NCBI GenBank assembly: GCA_024114885.1
Contig: CP099428.1
Location: 496,001 to 560,000, forward strand
Origin: Septoria linicola
Lineage: Eukaryota; Ascomycota; Dothideomycetes; Mycosphaerellales; Mycosphaerellaceae
Length of the DNA stretch: 64,000 nucleotides
Direction: 5' to 3'
Shown here: one piece after another, positions 52,901-60,935 of the stretch
How the letters are laid out: each line of letters starts with the position of its first letter
Numbering within the stretch: position 1 is the stretch's first letter
Made by a program: the position numbers and the translations under genes
The notes under the pieces: generated by a model
Database searches by the model: none
Seen by the model: only the letters and a program-made list of their open reading frames with translations
What the model was told of the DNA's origin: nothing

Positions 52901-53390
52901 AAAACTTTACTATAAGCTAGAAAATCGGATTTAGGACTCCTAGTAATTACTAATAAAATCCTAAAACAAGAAATCGAAAATAGTACCTTAGCTAAAGAAG
53001 AGGGATAAGGTCTATTTTCTTATAAAAAACCTAAAGATAAGAAGAAAAACTAGGAAACTAGATTAAGTTAAAGTCGGACTATTTCTAATTAAAGATATTA
53101 GAGGACTAGTTAACTACTAACTCGTACTACTTAAGGACGTAAAGATCTACCTAGTATTCTATATCTCGTTATTAGAACTAGCTAACTCTAAAACACCTTA
53201 CTAAGAAACATTTTACTTCTAACCTAAAGAAACTAACGAATTCGAAGTCGAGAAGATCCTAGACTAGAAAGGTTAGAAATATCTAGTTAAATAGAAAGGA
53301 TACTACGACTTAGAAAATACCTAGGAACTAACGAGAAACCTTACAAATTACTAATAGTTTCTAAAAGTATTCTACTAGGAATAACGCTAG
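50000..53390 (+). pseudogene. Gypsy G1 pol: protease, RT, RNase H, integrase, chromodomain
   Basis: Protease reads AIIDSRASRNF at about 50,070-50,113 (DSGA changed to DSRA). RT has LRIVIDYRRLNK (50,860-50,895) and an unmutated YIDD near 51,165-51,180. RNase H ends near 51,960 after the DHKNL-type segment (about 51,817-51,840). Integrase follows with catalytic positions in IDFITK (52,363), IIDKDK (52,557) and RQIERVN (52,660). The chromodomain, about 53,218-53,345, reads FEVEKILD then YLVK-KGY and ENTWE. The chromodomain marks the chromovirus clade. Stops throughout make it inactive. Confidence 0.9.
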
Positions 53391-53394
53391 TAGG

Positions 53395-53890
53395 ATCTAT
53401 TATATTATTAATAAAATTAATCGAGGACTAGACCGTAGGAGATAATATAGCGCCGATACCTACTATAGGATAATCGATATCCTTATCCTCTACGAATTCT
53501 CTAGACTCCTCTATCTTAGACTAAAGATAGAGAGCCTTCTTCTTTATACGCTTCTCTACCTACTTTAGGATTCTCTTATTCTATATTAACTAGGAAAGGA
53601 TAGATATAAGCTCTTCCTTATCCTACTCTATCTTCTTTTAATATTCCTCTTAAGTCTAATTAAGAGACTCCTAGAAGAGATTTACGTACTTCCGACTCTA
53701 CTTAATATATTCGGCGTAACGAAGACGATACTTAGAGTTCTCTATAATAATATAATCGTGGCCGTTTAAGAAATAATAGTTATAAGGAAGAGTTATAGAG
53801 GAACTAAAGGATAGGGTTTCTTTATAAAGACGAAGACGATTCTTTAAAGAAGAGGAAGCTATCTTTATACTATAAGGAACGAGTAACCTA
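53395..53890 (-). pseudogene. Antisense ORF inside Gypsy G1, coiled-coil protein
   Basis: Opposite to gag-pol, between the chromodomain and the 3' LTR, a frame of about 165 codons is broken only by TAG/TAA. It reads LPYNYYFLNGHDY (near 53,760-53,800) and KYRLRYAEYIK, then a long Glu/Lys-rich helix (ALYL-SKIEESREF) and a C-terminal segment DYPIVGIGAILSP. The likely start, an ATG changed to ATA, is near 53,860-53,870. Part of the same frame survives in the outer copy (54,600-54,860). I recall similar unnamed proteins annotated in fungal genomes beside Gypsy elements but cannot confirm this here. Confidence 0.6.
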
Positions 53891-53941
53891 AACCTTATAA
53901 CCTTAGAGCTTTAGAACGAAGCTAAGCTAGAAGAGGAATAG

Positions 53942-54381
53942 TATTACGGTTTAATAGCGTAGCTATTAGAACCTCTACGATTATTAGATAATAGGCCTTA
54001 TCTATAAGAAGGCTACTTATCTATAATAGAGTAATTAGGAAAACATAGTAGCTAGTAGGTACTAATAGATAGCTATAGTATATATATATCTAATTACTCC
54101 TTAGTAATACTAAGGTAACTATCGGTTACTACGAGTAACTATTAATTACGACTCTATAGAGTAATCCTAAAAGATATAAGAATCTCCTTTATATATAGAT
54201 ACGATAAGTAGTCTCCTAGATAGTTATTATATATAACTTACTATTCTATCTTACTAATTAGAATCCTAAGAATCCTTTCTTCGTTATACTTCTAACTAGA
54301 CTACTCTACTTAGCCCTAACCCGATCGAGCTAAGTACCCGCTTAGTAAGATCTTAAGGTATTACCTATTAATACCTTAATA
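53942..54381 (+). repeat. Gypsy G1 3' LTR (440 bp)
   Basis: Preceded by the purine-rich tract AGAAGAGGAATAG (53,929-53,941), the probable plus-strand primer. Starts TATTACGGTTTAATAGCG and ends ATACCTTAATA; followed by the target duplication TCTAT. Confidence 0.92.
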
Positions 54382-54386
54382 TCTAT

Positions 54387-54860
54387 TTCTAATCTAAAGA
54401 AACTAATATATTCGAAGTTAAGAAAATCCTAGACTAGAAAGATTAGAAATACTTAGTTAAATAGAAAAGATATAATAACTTAGAAAATATCTAGGAACTA
54501 AAGAAGAATCTTATAAACTACTAGTAGCTTCTAAGAATATTTTACTAGGAATAACGCTAGTAGGATCTATTATATTATTAATAAAATTAATCGAGAACTA
54601 GACTACTAGAGATTACGTAGTACTAATATCTACTATAGGATAATCGATATCTCTATTCTCTATAAATTCTCTAGACTCTTCTATCTTAGACTAAAGATAG
54701 AGAGCTTTCTTCTTTATATACTTTACTATCTACTTTAGGATCCTCTTATTCTATATTAGTTAAAAAAGAATAGATATAAGCTCTTTCTTATCCTACTCTA
54801 TCTCCTTTTAATATTTCTTCTAAGTATAATTAAGAGACTTCTAGGAGAGATTTATATACT
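54387..54860 (+). pseudogene. Outer Gypsy G1 copy: chromodomain and antisense-ORF remnant
   Basis: Continuation of 46,759-47,669 after the inner G1. The chromodomain reads FEVKKILD, YLVK at about 54,408-54,515; the antisense ORF follows in part. It breaks at 54,860, corresponding to about 53,690 of the inner copy, where a copia LTR fragment begins. Confidence 0.85.
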
Positions 54861-54940
54861 TCTAGATAGATATCTTAGATACTTAGAACTATACTTAAAT
54901 GTCTATGTCTAACCTAACTATCTAGGATACAATCTTAACA
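54860..54940 (-). repeat. copia LTR fragment (right 81 bp)
   Basis: Matches the right end of the reverse-oriented copia LTR (compare 46,684-46,758), ending in CTTAACA. It lies directly left of the gene island. The rest of this LTR is absent. Confidence 0.8.
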
Positions 54941-55148
54941 ATCTACGTTATATACTTATTAAACACGTTAGCGGATATAGCGTACTCTTTCTCGATACTT
55001 TCTTTCTATAGCCTCACCTCATCTCCGGTCTTGACATCTCCTACCTACATAATCGACTAATATTGCGAACTGGCGAGAACCGACCGGCTTCATGAAGGCG
55101 AGCTTCACACGAGGACATTCGACATGAGACCTTATTGGCGAAGCAGGA
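54941..55148. other. Left border of the gene island
   Basis: From 54,941 to about 55,010 the sequence is not a recognisable element but is still poor in CA/TG. From about 55,015 the composition turns normal. This fits either RIP spreading a short way from the repeats or an unrecognised repeat end. I see no gene in it. Confidence 0.5.
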
Positions 55149-56340
55149 TTGCAGCCATGCAGAAACATGTTAGGATGTGCCTTTGGTGCTCTCAACTCCA
55201 GCACGACTAGTTGTGAAAACTCCGGACTCCAAAGGTCTAGATCTCAGGATATGCCGGTGATTCCCAGACTTCAGGCTGGGCAGGCTCCCAAGTCGCTGCT
55301 GTCGTGCTCACAAAGAATGGCGTCCGGGCATGATCACCTCAACATTGGCGAGACCTCGCAATCCTAGCGTACGGTCAACCAACGACAGTGAAGCTTGTCA
55401 AAGTTGTCAATTGAGTCCCGAAGGGTCCAGAGATGATGCCGACCTTTTGCCAGTACCCGGGTCGAAAAGCTGATCCTAGTGAATTAGATCCAAGCACTGT
55501 TCACAACCTCACCTCTCCAACCATTAGTGGGAGCTCGAAATAGCTCGCTTCGGAAAAGACCTCCTTCATTCAGTAGGGTAGTCTTTCACGTGCCCATCCA
55601 TGGTCCTGGTCGTTCCTTGCTTGGCCGTGCTCTTCACACTAGCAGCATTCTTACTGCTCCTAAGCCCACCGTGGTTCCTAATACGACAATCCAAATCTTC
55701 TGTCTCCAGAGTTGCCATCGTGATAATGGTCTAATGATGATGCATCTGCACAAGATGTGAGCCTTTTACACACATCTCGCGTATAATATTCGGAGGTGAG
55801 ACATGTCGAGGCTCCTACTTGGTGGCCGCCTCTGCCGCTTTGGTTTCTCACTGCACGCTAACTAACTTAGAAGGAGAAACTCTGGCTAGTCTTGCCAAGC
55901 TATCCAAACACGAGATCATACAGTCAGCTCAAGATACACAGCAAATTGTCCATAACGCAATGAAGCCCCAGATCAACATGTTCGCGAGCGACAATATGAC
56001 CAAAATACAACACAAGATGCTGCAGATGATGCGATTCAACCCATTCAGACCTTCCACCAGCAAATGTCGAAGAGAGTTGTTTGGTTTACTGGACTGTGCA
56101 GGCATACTGCGTGGCAGAGCTAGTCTAGCTTCTGTCGCGCTCAGTAGTGTCCGACTATCGACAGCGTGGAAGCTGGGAGTAGCTGCCGAAAGCTAGGATG
56201 CTGCACTCGCAACACAGTCCAAAGAATGCATCCGTGATTGCTGCTTGCTGCGACCGCTCGGCGCCATCGTGGCGCTATCGTGGCGCCATGATACTCATCT
56301 GCGAGCGTGCTGACCATGTTGCGACCAGAAGAGCTGAGCG
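55149..56340. other. Single-copy intergenic DNA upstream of the secreted-protein gene
   Basis: About 1.2 kb of normal composition without RIP. Open frames of 72, 77 and 125 codons occur on the + strand. They overlap nothing conserved that I recognise, have unremarkable composition, and the longest lacks an ATG at its start. I regard the stretch as non-coding or as the remains of a decayed gene. A compact repeat GCGCCATCGTGGCGC with flanking half copies sits at 56,260-56,290. Confidence 0.5.
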
Positions 56341-56344
56341 AGAG

Positions 56345-56503
56345 CTATAAGACATTTCGCCCCCTCAGTGTACCTCGTCGCGCAGTCACTCTTTTGTACA
56401 CCACAGACCAACTCCCTTCCACCCTTTTGGACCAATCACAAAGACAGATAGCTGAACTTCTTTATTTCTCCAAGCAGACGAATACTTTATTACATTTTCT
56501 GAG
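56345..56503 (+). promoter_or_regulatory. Putative core promoter and 5' leader of the secreted-protein gene
   Basis: A TATA-like CTATAAGA at about 56,345-56,352 lies some 150 bp before the start codon. A CCAAT box follows at 56,432-56,436, then a pyrimidine-rich stretch (about 56,457-56,475) of the kind found near fungal transcription starts. The site order is inferred only from sequence. Confidence 0.4.
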
Positions 56504-57982
56504 ATGCAGATCCAACTTCTCGTCGCAGCTTTCGCTGCTCTTGCCTCGGCGGCACCAGTTCAGTCTTACGGCACTGGTTCAGAGGCAGCCACCTATGGCG
56601 ATCCGGTCAAGACCGACGGCAAAGAATATGGCGCCGCTTCGGGCGACAGCGCAAAATACAACGGAGACGCCGGAAAGAAGACTCCGGAAGTGAAGACCAA
56701 CGACGATGATTCCTCTAAGCAGACCGGCTCCGGAGACAAGACCGACGGCAAAGAATATGGCGCCGCTTCTGGCGACAGCGGAAAATACAACGGAGACGCC
56801 GGAAAGAAGACTCCGGAAGTGAAGACCAACGACGATGATTCCTCCAAGCAGACCGGCTCCGGAGACAAAACCAACAGCAGTGACAAGCCATCAGCAAAGA
56901 AGACTGACTCGACCGACTCCAATAAGAAGACTCCGGAAGTGAAGACTGACGACGATGATTCCTCCAAGCAGACCGGCTCCGGAGACAAAACCAACAGCAG
57001 TGACAAGCCATCAGCAAAGAAGACTGACTCGACCGACTCCAATAAGAAGACTCCGGAAGTGAAGACTAACGACGATGATTCCTCCAAGCAGACCGGCTCC
57101 GAAGACAAAACCAACAGCAGTGACAAGCCATCAGCAAAGAAGACTGACTCGACCGACTCCAATAAGAAGACTTCCTCTACCGACACAGTCAAGAAGCCTT
57201 CGACTGAAGTGACCAAGCAGGACCACAACAGCGGCAGCTCTCCAAACCGTGGTCTGCTCTCTCTCGGCCTGGACCTCGATCTGGACTTGGATCTCAATTT
57301 GCGGGACCTTGCGGCTAAGATAAGTGTTGATGTGGTGTGTAGCAAATTTTACAGTATAGAGTGGGAAAAGCTTGTGCTGACCGCGTTCAAGGATGCCAAC
57401 ATCGATGTTGGAGCATCGATAGTCGCTACTGTTCCAGACGTCTCGAATACTGTCGATGCTTCGCTGGCCATCCAGGCTTTGCTCAATCTGACTGGATCTG
57501 TGGACTCTGCGCTTAACATTGTAAGTAGAGGAACCAATGCAGCGTGTCCAAGATCTCTAACACACGCCCACAGGCAGCTGATGCGAAGCTTGACGTTGCG
57601 GTCCTTCTGAATGCCATCATTGTAAGTTCTTCACAGCCCAGGCCAATGAGAATAGTAATCTGAGAGCTTCTAGGATGCTTCGATCTCCATAGGATTAGAT
57701 GTAGACGTCTCGGTCGGCCACGGGCTTCTCGCCTCCGTCTCGGTCGACTTGGATCTGGATGTTGATGTTAAGATCAGCGCAGCAGTAAGTCAACCGGCCA
57801 TAGATGGCTAATTTTGTGTATCCGCTAACTGGATTTCCTCACTGCAGGTCAACGCCCTTCTGCAAGTGGCAGGGGCCGCTAATGTAGATGCCAGTGTTGC
57901 AGTTGATGCTGCTGTTGGCCAAGGCAAGACACTGAGCCTGAGCGCGCTTTTGTCCATCGTGGCGAAGCTGACTATCAACTAA
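56504..57982 (+). CDS. Predicted secreted repeat protein, 436 residues, four exons (effector-like)
   Basis: Exons 56,504-57,520, 57,574-57,621, 57,674-57,784 and 57,848-57,982. The introns are 53, 52 and 63 bp, all GTAAGT...AG and all phase 0; introns 1 and 3 have clear CTAAC/CTAACT branch sites. Reading straight through intron 1 would give a false 368-residue end. Residues 1-17 form a signal peptide (MQIQLLVAAFAALASAA). Residues 36-223 are Lys/Asp/Ser/Thr-rich tandem repeats. From about 250 follows a hydrophobic C-terminal domain with alternating Asp (LDLDLDLDL) and repeated Ala/Val/Leu modules (VDASLAIQALL, VNALLQVAGA), one Cys and an NLT glycosylation sequon. No enzyme motif is seen. It is probably extracellular or cell-wall associated. 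The lone position in RIP-mutated repeats resembles fungal effector genes; this is inference. Confidence 0.85.
56609..57172 (+). repeat. In-frame tandem repeats in the secreted-protein gene
   Basis: Two 129 bp units (56,609-56,737 and 56,738-56,866; residues 36-78 and 79-121) start KTDGKEYGAASGD. Two 120 bp units (56,867-56,986 and 56,987-57,106) start KTNSSDKPSAKKTDST. A partial fifth (57,107-57,172) follows. All complete units share the tail KKTPEVKT(N/D)DDDSSKQTG. Units are nearly identical at the DNA level, so copy number is likely to vary among strains. Confidence 0.95.
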
Positions 57983-58321
57983 AATGCATGACATGGGCAT
58001 CCGCATTCATTATGGCTGCTATTGTCGATCGTGGCAGTAGAATGAATTGAGCGACTTACGTGGATAACTAGCAGCACTGAGGATGGTCTAAGAAGCAAAC
58101 TTCTGTGGTATTGATATCGCATGTATAATATACACGACTCATGCTGGGGGGCTCTCGCAGCTCTCCAGGAGCAGCATCGCAATCATAAATCATAAATCAT
58201 TGTCATCGCCATCGTCATCGTCATCTCCATATCGCTGAGTCTTAGCAAGGTCTCCAAAAATGGCACTATACCCAACCTATCAACCCCATCGTGATCCGCT
58301 GCGTATGGCAAGCGACTTCTC
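57983..58321. other. 3' region between two convergent genes, with simple repeats
   Basis: Contains the 3' untranslated region of the secreted-protein gene. AATCATA/AATCATA repeats at about 58,182-58,200 and an ATCGTC/ATCGCC microsatellite at about 58,202-58,226 are present. No convincing gene is seen. Confidence 0.6.
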
Positions 58322-58687
58322 TCACTTCTGGAAGGGGTTCCCTGACTCTCCCAAGAATGACTCCCATGAGGTGCTGTATAGTGACTCCACAGACTCTCGA
58401 TTCTGCGTCTTGCGAAGCGTACTCACAGCGCGAGCGTAGTCTGATCTGGTAAACAGAGGATGATCATCAGGTTGGGCACTGGTGCCTGTGATGAGAGCCA
58501 TACACTCTTTGAAGCTCATGTTGGCAGGCAAAGTCGGAACTTCACTAGTGTTCTGCTGGCCAGCATCATCACCCTGATAGACTTGCTGATCCTCCTGAAT
58601 AGGCTCAGATTGTAGCGCAGGCGAATCCGAGACATGCTGAGATGTTGTGGCCAGGTCCTCACTCTGTATTGCATTTGATGTACTTGA
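58322..58687 (-). pseudogene. 3' end of an unidentified gene, 5' part missing
   Basis: A reverse-strand frame is open from 58,687 to a TGA at 58,322-58,324. It is acidic and Gln/Ser-rich at first (near QSEPIQEDQQVYQGDD), then has a more ordered C-terminus (FKECMALITGTSAQPDDHPLF; ESLYSTSWESFLGES). It could start at an internal Met (58,529-58,531) as a 69-residue protein. However, the open frame runs further back with similar composition, and a possible 3' splice site (TGCAATACAG) lies at about 58,656-58,665. The RIP-mutated copia DNA begins less than 100 bp upstream, so I read this as the last exon of a gene severed by transposon insertion. No family recognised. Confidence 0.5.
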
Positions 58688-58759
58688 TCAGTATGGATGC
58701 CTCAGGCACTTTAGCGTGCCAAGAATGTCGACACGTATTCGTAACTCGAGGTTTCCGTA
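58688..58759. other. Right border of the gene island
   Basis: Normal composition ends and CA/TG-depleted sequence begins at about 58,755 (after ATTCGTAACTCGAGG). The change is abrupt, within tens of bases. Confidence 0.6.
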
Positions 58760-60433
58760 GCTAGTTACTTCTTCTAATAATAATTAACTTATTATATTAA
58801 CTAGTTATAAGCCCTCGTACTATCGCTCGTAAGAGTAGTACTATTATAATATAAGACCTCTAGTAGGCGACTTAAAAGACCTCTAGTAGGCGATTTAGAA
58901 GATCTTTAATAAGGTAACTCGAAGACCCTCTAGGGCACTATATTAAGTACTATATCTACTAATACTATTCTCTCTATCGGCTTTAAGCTAAAAAGGTTAG
59001 AGAATTAGATCTAATAGGAAGATTTAATTAAATTAGCGCTCTAGAGCGCGAGACTACTCTACTATATTAATAGATTACGTACTAAACTACTCGTCTAAAA
59101 TAAGGACGAGATATAAGAAGCTTTTAAAGACAAAGTAGATAAATAGGTCGTAAGAGACTAATAAGCACGCCTATATATACTTATATAATACGCTAATTAC
59201 GTCCGCGTTATACTTACTACTCTTAAAACCTCTAAGAAGGTTAGAGAGTAACTCTTAAAGACCTACGGTTAATAGGGTTTTATATACGACTTTAGCGACT
59301 TCGAGAAGTTCCTAGAATACTATTTTAATAATAAGGATATTAAGAAGTTTACTAACGAATTTAGGTATAAGGTTAATAACCTAAAGGATACGAAGGCTAC
59401 TATTATAGATATATTCGTAGCCTACTAGATAATTAGTTTACTTAGTTATTATCTACCTCTCGAGTTATTCTATTAGATATAGCGTTCTAAGCTATATAAT
59501 AAGAAAGAACTTATACTCGAGATAGTTATTACTACTATAAATAATAAATAGTTTATACGTATACGATTAGAGACTACTTTTAATATAGTAAAGCCTACGA
59601 AGTAGAATTTAGAGAGTACGAAGAAGTATAATAACTATAGTAAGATTAGCTATATCGTAGTAGACTACTATAAAGGTAAGAAGCCTACTCTCTACTACGA
59701 TAACTATATTACGACGACTAGTTATATAATAGTAGAATGTCGTCGTAGTCTATAGAAGTAGTAATAATAGAAGTAGTCTACTTAAGGACAGTCTAGAAGT
59801 AACTACTTATAACTTAATCTAACTACGACTATAGACTTATAGTCTTAGCGTATATTTATAGCTTTAAACGATATTATCCTTTACGAGTTAATAGTACGCG
59901 CTTTATAAGCTATATTAAGCTCTAACGCTTAGGTAGTCGATTCTAGCGCGATAATATATATAACGTATAATAAATCGGTTATTATTAATAGTATACTATA
60001 TACTATCTATATTAAGATAGGTAATAGTTAACTTATAGCTACTACGCGCTATACGATCAAGCTACGTATTACTAGACAAGATATATAGTTTATAAACGCG
60101 TTATTTATACTAGGCCTCGTAGCTAACCTAATTTCTATAGAATAACTCTATAATAAGCGTTATTATTACTTAATAGAGCTTTAGATACTTTATACGAGAG
60201 GTAGGAATAGTAATATAGTTACTATTATACGCGTTATAAAGTAAGACGGCTTACTATACTTATAGATTAATACGCTAAATATTTAAATAGCGCTTACTAA
60301 CTTACGTACTCTACCTAGAGTCCTCTTAGTAATAGTAGACGAGTAGTACGACCGACTCGGTCACTCTTATTAATTAATACTTAATAAGATAGCTACTAAT
60401 AGCTAAATCTATATTATAGGTATAGGTAAGACT
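58760..60433 (+). pseudogene. Second copia family: gag, protease and pre-integrase segment
   Basis: A + frame readable through TAG/TAA. The UBN2-type copia gag segment reads FSDFEKFLEYYF and FTNEFRYKVNNL (about 59,290-59,400). A Cys/His-rich zinc-binding stretch follows near 59,670-59,740. The protease motif at about 59,933-59,953 reads VVDSSATIYIT (DSGA changed to DSSA by TG-to-TA). The GAG-pre-integrase segment reads YDRLGHSY near 60,348-60,370. The sequence is unlike the copia-1 copies and richer in CG. It is broken at 60,434 by a copia-1 LTR fragment, so integrase and RT are missing. Its 5' LTR was not found. Confidence 0.75.
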
Positions 60434-60535
60434 TATTAAAAGTAGAGAGCGTATTATATACTATATAATGTTAAGGAGAGTATAGCGTAGTAAAGAAGAA
60501 TAGAAGATTAATCTTAAACTAACTTATATATATAG
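60434..60535 (-). repeat. copia-1 LTR fragment (left 102 bp)
   Basis: Starts TATTAAAAGTAGAGAG as other copies and runs to ATATATATAGTA, where the G2 LTR interrupts it. Confidence 0.85.
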
Positions 60536-60935
60536 TATAGTACGTAAACCTATAACTAACCTAGAGGTAGTAGTATATAAGTCTATACGTAGGTCGTAGA
60601 GCCGGAGTCGGGCGATAGCTCTACGTAGTAGTTAGTAGTAGGTATAGTAGGCAGATTAGTAGCGTGCCTATAGCGCGTAGTCGTAGAGGTGTACGTTAGT
60701 AGCTATAGTAGGCCGTATAGGCTATAAGCCTATTAGGATCGCGTAGTAGCGGCGCTAGTAGAGGATAGGTAGGAAGTAGAATAAGTTATTAAATAATACT
60801 ATATTATATAATCGCTAAGTAGTAACCTAAGTAGTCCTCGCTAACCTTAGTAGTAGTATAAAGGATAATAGTCTATAACCTCTATAGTAAGCTCGAAAAT
60901 CGCTCTTATACGTATAGGTAGTAGTAGCCGCTATT
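60536..60935 (-). repeat. G2 LTR, truncated (about 400 of 442 bp)
   Basis: Starts TATAGTACGTAAACC and follows the G2 LTR to about CGTATAGGTAGTAGTAGCCG, then diverges. No internal G2 sequence accompanies it, so it is a truncated solo LTR or the edge of a deleted element. Confidence 0.85.

Larger units (their letters stand above)
47670..54381 (+). mobile_element. Gypsy G1 chromovirus-type element, full length (6,712 bp)
   Basis: Complete element with 440 bp LTRs, gag, protease, RT, RNase H, integrase, C-terminal chromodomain and a further antisense ORF before the 3' LTR. It is nested in an older copy of the same family with a perfect TCTAT duplication. Chromodomain-bearing Gypsy elements (chromoviruses) are known to target insertion to heterochromatin, which suits a pile-up of this kind. 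Confidence 0.93.

Noticed and set aside
1..54940. An alternative genetic code or stop-codon readthrough to explain the many in-frame TAG/TAA.
   Set aside because: The stops follow from CpA/TpG changes on both strands, and the island gene uses ordinary codons and stops.
55819..56196. A 125-codon + frame in the upstream intergenic region.
   Set aside because: It begins without ATG, has no domain and ordinary composition; not supported as a gene.
56307..56693. A 128-codon + frame overlapping the start of the secreted-protein gene.
   Set aside because: It overlaps the better-supported gene in another frame, has no recognisable features, and covers the likely 5' leader.
56609..57172. Repeat protein as a precursor of a Kex2-processed cyclic peptide (Tyr-containing repeats, KK pairs).
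   Set aside because: The repeats lack consistent KR sites, and no UstY-type (DUF3328) oxidase or other pathway gene lies in the island.
56593..57345. A 250-codon open frame on the - strand inside the secreted-protein gene.
   Set aside because: It is a by-product of the tandem repeats and codon bias of the real + strand gene, with no independent start or domain.
56504..57610. Secreted-protein gene as an uninterrupted 368-residue ORF.
   Set aside because: The last 29 residues come from reading into intron 1; consistent GTAAGT/AG introns with branch sites keep a phase-0 frame to 57,982.
57979..58182. A 67-codon - strand ORF downstream of the secreted-protein gene.
   Set aside because: It lies in the 3' untranslated region, has no features and is best explained by chance.
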